From Hyalella azteca (lineage: Eukaryota > Arthropoda > Malacostraca > Amphipoda > Hyalellidae): 64,000 bases of DNA. The position numbers were made by a program, and so were the translations under genes. The stretch spans positions 62,001 through 126,000 of the forward strand of contig NW_025943688.1 of NCBI RefSeq assembly GCF_000764305.2, given 5' to 3'. How positions within the stretch are numbered: position 1 is the first letter of the stretch; every line of letters begins with the position of its first letter. Shown here piece after piece: positions 42,501 to 54,500 of the stretch. The notes beneath the pieces are model-generated. The model made no database searches. It saw nothing but the letters and a program-made list of their open reading frames with translations, and was not told the DNA's origin.

Positions 42501-45500
42501 AATTTATTCTTCCGAGTGCTTTTCTTAACGTAGTTGTATTCGCCCATCACAAAGATATGATAGGTTTTTATAACGTTATTTAAGTTCCCTAGTGATTTTT
42601 TCGGTATTGATTTCGGTGATTTTTTTTTCAAAATAATAAAAAACCAATTTTTAAATTAATAAAAATTGATCAAGGCCTTTGTTTAGTTATAAGTGAAAGC
42701 ATGTAATATTTTTAATGCAATTTATGTAAGAAACAGATGACTACAATCCAGCACACAGAACACATTAACCTAAAGCCCAACTGAAGGTTGTCACACACAG
42801 AACGGAGACGAGCCAGTGATTGTCGTTGGACTTGGTCATTTTATAATTTCAGGAAATTAATTATCGATCCGCGTTTGAACTTCCGAATTTTTGATTATTA
42901 TTGTATTTGAAGCCTGGGCACGCGGATATTTTTCAATACCATAAAAAATTCTCGTCTTTCTATTCACTTCACAGTAGTTCAAGAACTAATGAGCTAAACG
43001 GAAATTTTTTTTACGACTAAAAACAAATCATCAAATATGTGACAAATGGTTTGATAATATACACTATTGATCAAATAAAAACGATAATGATAAATTAAAA
43101 TGACTAATGATAAAATACACAAAAGATTTTCTTGTGTATCCGCAGTACCTATACTTTAGGTTTTACTCGACATGAGTCCACGTAATATTAAATAAGAATG
43201 AGAAATTAATGAAATCAACACTTTCCCACATTTTATTACCACACTTCTCTTTAACTTCACTTCTTGTTTGTTTGTCTGTCTGCAACAATTCTTATAATCG
43301 ATATTTAACCAATTGATCTGAAATTTTGCACACTTGCGTAAAGTCGCAGACAATGCCTGAATCAATTGCCAGAACAGAAAATTTTTTTGAAAAATTTAAA
43401 ACGTAAAAAAATAAAAAAATTAATATTTACAAATAAAATAATAAATTAATTGTAGATGTGTAACATCGGTGACACCGGCCTCTTTAGAGGTGTGGTCTTT
43501 AAAAAGTACTTTTGAACGAATATCTTATTTATATTTGTACTCCAATGGTCCCATTTGAAATACCACATAACAAAACATCCCAGCTACGCCTGATTAAACA
43601 GCCGGACCTGCTACTTATTGCGCACAATTCCCAGAGCCGCGACGAGGTAACCTGCTGTGCTTCGATATTGTACGAACTAAGATATTCCCGGAAATCATGT
43701 TTGAATTACGTGACAACTTGATTTGCCCGCTTTTTACATAATTTATCCGTTTTATCCTTATATTTTTCGGGACATTTTTCGTCTCCTCTTGTTGCCCTCA
43801 TTCATTCCTAAAAAAAACGCTTCATTGATGCATTGAAGTTGTAATACGTGATATTAAAAAGATGATAATTTTCTGTAAGCTTAAAGAAAAGAAGAGTTTT
43901 TAGGCACAGTGCACGAGCGAGGAGCGGACGTTGCATCGATACGCTCTTTCGCCGGACCAAGCAAGGCGCCGGACCCACATAAGAGCACATAGCGCAACGT
44001 TATCTGGACATAGTTTCCTTAATTTCCTTGATTATAAGCTGTAGCAAGAAGCATCATTGGGACTGACCGGACTCTCTATAGTTTCACTCATTTTCTTGAT
44101 TATAAGCTGAAGCAAGAAGCATCATTGGGACTGACCGGACTCTCTATAGTTTCACTAATTTCCTTGATTATAAGCTGAAGCAAGAAGCATCATTGGGACT
44201 GACCGGACTTTCTATAGTTTCACTCATTTCCTTGGTTGTAAGCTGAAGCAAGAAGCAGCATTGGGACTGACCGGACTCTCTTCCTGACGTTGTTGCGGAA
44301 GACCTCCCGCAGGTCGTGCTGCGAGCACGCCCCTGACGCCACCAGCGCCGTCACGCGTTCGCTCTTCAGGAAGACGTCGGTGTAGCTCTGCACGGCGTTC
44401 GTGAACGCCTCGTCCGCGGCGATCTGAAGCTCGCCCTTAAGGAAGCTCTGAAATACAAATTCAAGAGTGTATGATTTTATTATTGATGTCAAAAGCTCAT
44501 CTTTCATATACATTCAATATTATATATTAAAATGCAGCCCTGGAGGTCGAGTCGCGTATAAAAAATACTCATATAACTTTAAACTTCTGACTTTTAACTC
44601 AAGACTCTCTACCTGCCACTGTTTTGCTGGAATTTTAGCAAACATACTTCACGATACAGCACCAAACGGCATTCAAATCTTCAGCTTAGCTTCTTTCGGC
44701 TCCTCGCGACAATTATCGGGCGTCGCTCATAATTATTCCTAAAATTCGCTGTTAATTAATTGAGACGTCATGAGATCACGTTCTCCAGGCCCTCATTAGA
44801 CTCGTAGCGAGCAGTGATGGTGCTCCTAAACTGTCAGATAACGAGCGAACTCCTACTCTTAATAAAACTTGACGTAGCGCTAGTAAAAACTTCAACGTGC
44901 CGAAACAGAACTTGTCATAACGCGGCTTTAAAACATGTCATAGTATCTGACATCTTCCTTACATCGGCTCGGTCCAGCCTCACATATCTGACACCCACCC
45001 TTCATCGGCTCGGTCCAGCCTCACATATCTGACACACAACCTTCATCGGCTCGGTCCAGCCTCACATATCTGACACAAACCATTCATCGGCTCGGTCCAG
45101 CCCCACATATCTGACACCCACCCTTCATCGGCTCACACCAGCCTCAAATAACTAAGCATTTTCGATGAGATTCTCAGCGTTTCTAGACGAGAAAGGCACG
45201 CAGCCCAGCGTCTTTTGGTGCTGCTGGCCGAGACGCCGAGGGACTCTCATGAGCACACAAAAGCGCCTTATTTCCTGTGGCCTTGCACGGAAATAAAAGC
45301 AACTCCTGAAGAATGATATTACGTGGCGTTGTGTTTAGCTTGTGTACGGGTGGGCGAGTTCTCTTTTGCACGTTCTGCGTAAAAAAATATTTATATCATA
45401 CTCCAGCGTTAATGTACAAAATTAATATGTAAAATGTGCGATTTGAAAGCCAAATTTTATGACGAGTCGCATGAGGCTGCCGAGCTGTAAAAGTCACCAC

Positions 45501-48500
45501 CATGTACATACAGATAACTTTTACGCACGACCATTTATTCCTCTGTATTTTTCAAAAAAAAAAAATATTGTAGAACTACCTTAATTCTGATGCGGATAAA
45601 AATTTAGGGTGTTCAAGAAAGGTTTGAAAAAATGATGTATTTACAGCTGACGCAAGATGTTCATTACTCTGCGGATATTGATGCCCGTATTTGATTACCT
45701 TCAACATAATCTTTCAAATATAATCTCAATAAAATCACTTGTGGAGTACAAACACACTTGAAACAATAATGGATGACGCTTTATCAGTTTCTTGCTCAAT
45801 AAGTTTATCACTGCTAAGCCCAGTAGATGCTGACGGTTTCGTAACTCCGTCAGTCAATCACGGACGTATTTTCAAGTTTAACCTACCAATCGTAAATGAG
45901 AAATCGGCTACTACTTTTATGAAGGCAACTACGTGTACTTCGCCAAGTTTTGACAGTACGGCCCCGCATAGTAGCATATGTTGCTACGCTGTCTCTTTAG
46001 AAGACAAATATTGTGGTTTCTCTGATCCAGGGAAACTTATTGTTCGGAACGTATACAAATTGTTGAATTCAATCTACTTGCTTATCCTAACGGGGCCTGG
46101 ATATACATAGATAGACTGCAACTAATTCTAAAAATATGTTTTTTTCTGTTATCTACCACGTCTCTTGGTCAGAGCTAATGATTAAGACCACGCCACTCGC
46201 TCACAGCAAATGATTAAGACCCCGTCACTCGCTCATAGCAAATGATTAAGACCACGTCACTCGCTCACAGCTAATTATTAAGACCCTGTCACTCGCTCAC
46301 AGAGAATTATTAACGACGATGAGTCACCTGGAAGCGCCCCAGGATGGTATCGAGCTGCTGCTTCGTGACTTTGATGGGGCGCTTGGCGAGGTCCGTGGGC
46401 TGCTTGGCGTTGAAGGGGTAGGCGATGGTGCGCATCACGAACACGTACAGCTGCAGCCGCTGCTTGCGCTCTACCTCCTCCCTCTCTTGCTTCTCCTGCA
46501 ACATAAATATGTGCACTCTTAATATGCAACACTCTATACTAATAATAGGCTGAATTGTACGTGTATTCAACCATCCTACTAGAAACGCCGTCTACCACAA
46601 TCCTGGTGCGTGTTGGTAACATGCAGGAAACACGGTAAAGTACTCGGCAATACTTGCTACCAATACTTCAAGGAATGGTTATCAACGATACCATCATTAC
46701 TTACAGATAGCCTGCTCGGTAATTTTGAAAGTCATTCATTTAAATATCCTCATTCTTCTTAGATGTGACTCGGTTGGGGCAAGCATGATCCTTCCTTCAG
46801 ACTCAACAATCTTTCAATCTTTGTAAGTACGCCGATCTTGTGTGGCTTTTCTTCGTGGGAAAGGCCACGAATATTAGCTGTTATGAAGCTAGACTCTGCT
46901 TTTTCTGAATTTTTTAATGTCCGCAACACCGCTCTCCTTATAGAGATCTAAGGCTCAATAACCATTTCTTTTGCTGTTGAATCTGATCTACTAGCCTCTA
47001 TAGGTCTAAAAAAATCACCGACTGATATCGGGTCCCCATTTTAGCGCATTTCCTGATTTATGGAAAAAAAGGCGCTATTGTGCTCGTCATGTCCGTCCGT
47101 CTGTCTGTCCGTCTGTCCATGACCACGTTTTCGTCGACGATAAAATGCGCTGCAGTTAGTGCTGAGTTATATTTTTGTTCTTCAGCGTGGTAGGTTGCGG
47201 TTAACGGTGCGGTAATTACTGAACTCGTTTTATTGTCCTTTCAGCTTCGATAAACTTTTTATCCGATATTTTTTGATTTAGGATTAGATCTATGTAATTT
47301 TCGGAGAATGATGTATCAATTTCCTGTTTCCACTCAGCCATTTTGGGCATAGGTGATGAAACCGAAAGGTTTTAATGTTTGTAATCCGCCTCCCTTATAT
47401 AGGGCGGCTCCAGCACAGTAACGGGTGATGGTGTTGGCAATCTTCCCATTAATTAATCCGCTTTAATTTTTGCTTCTAAGTACCGACCATCTGTGACAAA
47501 TCTTATGAAGAGATAACCTGTAACTCATTCGTTTATTGTAACGACCGCACTTGCCCTGAAGATACTTCCACCGACGCCCTCAGCGCCCGCAATGCAGACA
47601 TCAACACAAGCGCATTGCCATTACGCTCGTACGTACATATACATAAATAGCGTAGGATTGTTAGTACGGGACTGCCATATTAGAGGCAACTCAGCATCTG
47701 ACTGTCAGCGCTAGACTGTCAGCACGGAAGTGTCATTACCAGACTGTCATAACTTGACTGTCAGCACCAGACTGTCAGCGCTAGACTGTCAGCACTTGAC
47801 TGTCAGCACTTGACTGTCAGCGCTAGACTGTCAGCACGGGAATAGTGTCAGTACCCTACTGTCAGAACTTGACTGTCAGCAGCAGAATGTCAGCGCTTGA
47901 CTGTCAGCACTTAACTGTCAACGCTAGACTGTCAGAACTTGGCTGTCAGCACCAGACCGTCAGCGCGCTACTGTCACCACTTGACTGTCAGCACTTGACT
48001 GTCAGCACTTGACTGTCAGCACTTCACTGTCAGCACTTCACTGTCAGCACTTGACTGTCAGCACTTGACTGTCAGTGCTAGACTGTCAGCACGGGAATAG
48101 TGTCAGTACCCTACTGTCAGAACTTGACTGTTAGCACCAGAATGTCAGCGCTAGACTGTCAGCACCAGACTGTCAGCACCAGACTGTCAGCACTTGACTA
48201 TCAGCACTTGGCTGTCAGCACCAGACTGTCAGCACCAGACTGTCAGCACTTGACTATCAGCACTTGGCTGTCAGCACCAGACTGTCAGCATTTGACTATC
48301 AGCACTTGGCTGTCAGCACCAGATTGTCAGCACCAGACTGTCAGCACTTGACTGTCAGCACCAGACTGTCAGCACTCGACTGTCAGCGCTAGACTGTCAG
48401 TAAAGAACCGTTCTCGGGGAATAGTCAGGTTATATGTCGGAATAATAATGACTTAATAATTGAAAACTTTCAAAGCAATTCAAATGCTATGGCTCATATT

Positions 48501-51500
48501 AATGGCCACAACTTTTCTAAATAAATCATTAACAATAACTCCTGCACTCACGGCTGGGTCCTCCTGGGTGAGAGTCTTGTCGCTGAGGGCGGAGGGGGAG
48601 GGGGACGAGGGGCGGGCGATGGAGTTGGCGCGGGAGCTGCCGCCCCCCATGGCCCCCCCACCGCCCCCCGCACTCGCTGTGTCCACGCTCAGGGTGCTCG
48701 ACGGCGACACGCTCCTGTCAGACACGCGTGTGAACGTCATTAACTGAGATAATCACATTGATATAGTACTATTAATTAATACCTATGTTAATTAATAACT
48801 TTAAATACAGGGTGCGGCGCGGGAACTTACTTATTTGAATTGCGCGCCACGTGGCGGCCATTAGTCCTAGGAAGGTGGCGCCATGCGCAATATGGTGCGC
48901 GGGCTAAACTTTAAATGTAGCTCTTTGTAAAAAAGAAAGAATTAAAACGCTATCTTTAATACTTTTTACTTTGTGATTTTTTTAAAAGAGTAAGTTCCCA
49001 CGCCGCACCCTGTATAATGAATCATCGTCGATAAATAGCACATATTAATAAACACCATTCACAAGTGCAATGTATCCCTCAGCCGCGCTAAGAATGCACC
49101 ATGTTTGCCCATACATAAAATTTGATACGCATTATGAGAAATTAATCACGAGGATAGTGCAGTTTAAGTACAGACAACCTACAACAATTTGTCCCTACGA
49201 AGGTTTGCAGTTTGGCTATGAATATAATTTTAATAATAAACTATTAAACATGTTTAGTACAGGTCCTGTAGCCTCGCTCTGTATGTTTCACAACTAACTT
49301 ATGAATACACACCCATTCTCTTCATTGCAAAAGCCCGAGCTAAAATTCATGAAATATTACGAAAAATAGCTATATTATGAATAAAGCTATGCATGTGACA
49401 GGGTCAATATAATAACAATAACAAAATTGTGCCAGTATTCAATCATCCTACCAATCACACCGTCTACAACAATCCTGGTTCGTGTAGGTTACATGCAGTA
49501 AACACGGTAAAGTACTCGGCAATACTTGCTACTAATACTCATACGAGTTATCATCAACAAAATCGTTATTACTTACACATATAATGCTATTGGCTCCCAT
49601 ATATAGGATGGAAAACATTTACTGAAGTCACCTAGGTTGTACACAATATATAACATAATCGATAGTTTAGGCTAAAAGAAAATGAAAAACCACAATCTAG
49701 TTCAATTTTAGCACCAATTGGACAAGATGCGCAAGATAAATTCCCCATTTGTGAGGTGAAATAAATGCTGTGGGCACCAAATCTCTCATTAAAACAACAT
49801 TGACATCTAAGGCACATGAAGCTTCGTACCCTGAATTTCTAACAAACTCAAGGCACGACAGAACTCAGCGCTACACACAACACGAAAGAAATGCGCGCTC
49901 ATCAAACCTTTTTTGCGCGGACGACGTAAATCAAGGAGGCGTTTGGCTACGAAAAACATTAGCGACATTTAATATATCTGCAAACAAAATGTTGAATTTG
50001 CGACTAGCCAAGGCCTATATGGGCTCTGGCCGGGGAGGCGGCGGCAGATGAATGGCAGAACAAAATAAAAGCATTTCGTCGTGAAGAAAAAGGTATGGAA
50101 ATTGTTGAAGCATCGGTACTTAGCTTTCTGTGTTTCGGGGCACAGTAAAAAGCTATCGAAACTGGGCGCAATGTTGGACGAGAACAATCATGATCTGGGT
50201 TCCGATAAATTGATCATCTGGCATCTTTTGTGTACAATATACATTTATCAATGGTGAACTATTATACAAATTCTAAAACTGTATATGGGCTGAAGACATA
50301 AGACACTGTCCTGATCAGAGCAGACTCAATAGCTCATGAAGTTTCAATTTGAATGTATAATATCGTTGTATCTTATCATTGATAAACTGAGAAAAGGAAA
50401 AACTCCGCTTCTAAAATCCGTATTCGATCAACCAGAAATTGTAATTAAATTTTTGATCTTCAGCTTAGCAAGTATAGGACTTGGCGTTATGTTAGGAAGT
50501 TAATAAAAAACGCAAACCATGCACATCGGATCAAATAGATATCACAAGCGGCCATTGATACGCCGCAACAAATTTGCATTGTATTCACTGTTCTTTCCGA
50601 AATTTTTCAGTAAAAATTAAATGGTTTTCAAAATTGGGATTATATACTAACAATTTTACGCGGGAAATAGGTACTCAAGTGAAAATGCAAGACTCGCATG
50701 AAGAAAAACTGAAGGGCAATAGTGGAGGGTTAATATCAATCTTAAATAACAGGAAAAATTTTCAAGTAAAGGATGTAAAGTAAAAATGCAAATTGGGACT
50801 AACACAGAGAACTACAATTAGAAAGACATTGATTAAATTAGCGCAATGCCTACAATGTTCTACAGGGAACACATTTGCGAATTTTTTTAATTGACTTGAG
50901 CTCAATGGAAGGAACATCGAACATCAATGAAATGTCTATCTAAATTATGTGTACAGAGAATAAAAAAGCGAAGACACCAAAATGTGACACATTGATAACG
51001 TTTAAACTACACATCAACATGATGTAACCGTTTACCTTGTTTGTGAACATCAAAACATTGAATTATGCCAATATAGGCAGTGAATAGAGAGGCGCGAATT
51101 ATACTGAAAAACGAAAGTAGAACACACACACCACACACACACAGTGATACACATACGCAGGGCGATTCGCTCTTTAGTGCTATAAGAATATTTGATTGAA
51201 GAATTTGCAGCACATTTGTATAGAGTCAGTCCCGAAAATGGGAAAGTTACACACCGATAGCAGCGCCAGGGACATGCTTATAGATATGACAACATCGAAA
51301 AGCATCGTCGGGGCAGTGTTGGAGACGCTTAAACATTAACATCGACAAAACATGGAAACATTGAAACATTTACATCGATAACACATGGAAACATTGAAAC
51401 ATTAACATCGATTAACACACACTCGGACATCGAGCTGCCGTACCCTGTAGTTGTGCGCAGGCTGGACCTCCGGAGACTGAGGGAAACGCACGAAAGAGGC

Positions 51501-54500
51501 AAATTTAGGGGGTTAATGAGGGAATGTTAGGTGGTTATGGGAGGGAATGTTTAGATGGAAGAATTGTTAAGAGGGTAAATCTGTAATGCAGGCATACGAG
51601 TGTCGGCATAAGCAAAAATTCATTCTGTAGTGTCTGTGTTCACCAGTTTTGTAATTTATTGCGTTTATGCAAATACGATGATAGTCGTAATTTTGTTTTC
51701 AATTAGCATATTGGACGTGTTCAAGAAGTATACTCTGAATATTGAGAGACCTTAACTAATTTGTCCCCAATTTTAAATATTATTATGGCCCTCCAATATT
51801 AGAAGCGTCAATTCATGTGGAATAGAAAAACATTTTTTAAGAGAAACACAGGACTAAAACATTAACACCAGCCATTATTAAAAAAGTTCAGGGCAGGCAA
51901 TGTAAACATGAACAATTATATAGCTTAAAAGGAGTGGATGGAAATTTAATGGGAACGCCGATTGAGCCAGATTTTGCGTCAAACATCTTACAGCATCTGA
52001 AGAAAAACATGAATCAGACCTAAAAAATATAATCATCTGATGCTGATACTGACACCGCAGTGGAAAGAATGCAGTTTTTCCATTCCAAACCATTCCATTA
52101 TATGCCGTACTAGGATTGGTTTAAACCCCACGATGTTTAGAACCACCAAAATTGCATGCATGAAATCGACTACAAATATGAATTAAAAATATGGGTGACA
52201 CTTTATTTCATTCGATCGCACATCCTGAAATTACCTCCGCTGGCCTAGAAAGAATAAGTTCAACCTTCTTCGGGGTTTGACCAGTATCAACCCTTACACT
52301 CAAGTATCAGTTAAGCGGAATCTGCGAGCGGAGACGCCGTGCTGTCAATGTGGATTGAGTAGTAGTCGGTACCTGCACCGTTTAGTTAGTAAGTGGGACG
52401 AAGTTCATTTTGTATACCTATGGTGCATAATTTATTGATGTGTGCGTGGAATCGAGAAGATGAATGTGCTCGGTGGATGATATAGAAGTATTAATGGTGA
52501 TATCGGCAAATGCGGTAGAGTAGTGCTTGCCGTTCCGGTTCTATATTCAGAGCGTGTTGAGCTGTGCTAGTGATCGAGAAAATTTGGATAATGGGCACTA
52601 ATATTACTGGTATTTATCTATGACTCGCATTGCTCAAATTTACTTTGCTCCCATTTGTAGGTAGTTCAACTGAAACTCGTTAAAAGTGATGAGGCTGTCG
52701 AATAGATGTTTTCCTTAAATCCTCGCACCTGGCCAGACCGGCTTATTAGGCGGTCTTTCTCGCAGAGCACCAACACATAATTTGAGTGTGGTCAGCTGAA
52801 TTGTGTTGCCGATCCTTTCTTCATTTTATGAAAGCGGTTTCATTGTGTGGTTGACAACCTACTAGTCATCTTTCCTTCAGGTCTGCGTTGTCTGGCAAGC
52901 TGGTGATTCATAATGGCAACGATGATCTGGATTACGAAATTGCTGTTCCTTGCCACTATTGCGTTGGGAATAGAAGGTACGTACAGTACTAATTAATAAA
53001 GTATTGAGTAGCAATGTCGTACAGTTAGCGCAGATCAAGTTTCTTAGACCTAGAGCAAACTTAGTATGGTTGCTTGAGCTGTTGAATTCTGAATGAGCTT
53101 GAAGTGGGACCTTCAAAAATTTTGAGCCTTGTTCCTCTGGAAGCCATTTCGTCGTTGTGTTCAGAAGTCTCGGGTATGAACGTGAAGTTGACCTCCGCAG
53201 CTGTATCTCCGCTTAATGTTTGATCCGCACTGCTGTAATCCTTACGCCCAGCTATTTCTTTTGATTTTCTAGATTAAATTTGTTTAATTGGCAGGAATTA
53301 ATCGTGGCATTGATAGCAGTATTCAAATGTACTTCTTAGTTCGTAAGATTCAGAAGCATGGACTGGTCACGACACTTTCTTTTATTTAATCGTCCATATA
53401 TTTTTATTAGGCGGAAAGTAGAAATTTAGATATGACCCAGGCAGGGGTTAGCGGATATGATCTAGTTTGTTGAAAGTGTTAAAAATCATTCGGATGTAGT
53501 GGTACAGTTCTCGGCTAAGAGCTACATCAGAATATTTATATAATATAATATAATAATATAACCGCTACATCAGAATATTTGAGAATTCGTACGCTACATA
53601 GCGTGAAGGTCAGGCCATAATACACTTGAACTGGTGAAGCCAGTACGCTTGAGGGTTCTCGAGTCAGGGTTGAATGCGCGTCAAGCCGTTGTAGATTCCT
53701 TAATCATAATATTGCAGATGCTACCGTTACACCGAATGTGATAGCGGACAACTGCATAGTTGAGGGGTGCCCGCGCTTCAACCCGTCCTGCGTGCTTCAC
53801 ACCGGCGCCCGCGGGAAAGGGCCTCTCTTTTTCCTCATGATATCAGACGAAGATTTGGTGGAATATTATGCTAGCAGGAATCCTGCTCTAGCTGCTCACC
53901 TCACCCCTCCTCGAGCAGATGATGCATCAACTCCACGTCCAATAGCTCATGAACACGAGTTTTCAACGACGCCAGTGTCTACATTATCTTCAACCACTTC
54001 TCAATCGTCAGTCAACAATGCCCATGATCCTTCATCGTTATATTCTCTTCTTAGAGAATTCTTGACTACGCCTCCTCCTCCTCCTCCTAGATCTGACACT
54101 TATTCTACTCCTCGATCTGCCACTTCTGCCACATATTCTACTCCTAGATCTGCAACTTATTCTACTCCTCGATCTGCAACTTATTCTACTCCTCGATCTG
54201 CCCCTTATTCTACTCCTCGATCTGCCACTTATTCTACTCCTCGATCTGCCACTTATTCTACTCCTCGATCTGCCACTTATTCTACTCCTCGATCTGCCAC
54301 TTATTCTACTCCTCGATCTGCCACTTCTGCGTCTCCGTCAAGATCCTCGTTCTCTACCCCTATTCAGACAACTCCGTCGCCTCTTTCAGAGTCTCGTTCC
54401 TCAACTTCCCCTTCACCGCCTCCAATTCTTCGATCCATCACTTCTCCGCCTCCTCCACCGACGTCCTCGCTCTCCCCTCACCATAGTCAGACCACTACAT

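Larger units (their letters stand above)
44448..46327 (-). other. CAPS intron 3
   Basis: 1.9 kb with a 41-bp minisatellite (44949-45150), a plus-strand 113-codon open frame (45769-46110) and a 32-bp minisatellite at the exon 3 donor. Confidence 0.8.
46496..48551 (-). other. CAPS intron 2
   Basis: 2.1 kb with one copy of a 150-bp dispersed repeat (46553-46705), dispersed repeat copy B (47040-47187) and a 700-bp minisatellite (47700-48400). Confidence 0.8.

Noticed and set aside
46278..46532. Alternative minus-strand frame over exon 3 (Ala/Arg-rich)
   Set aside because: Wrong frame of exon 3; the frame with [15 protein letters not shown] matches CAPS and splices in phase.
48100..48351. 83-codon frame of repeated [17 protein letters not shown] peptide
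   Set aside because: Pure translation of the 14-bp minisatellite; no flanking coding signal.
48460..48747. Plus-strand 95-codon frame opposite exon 2
   Set aside because: Antisense shadow of the GC-rich CAPS exon 2.
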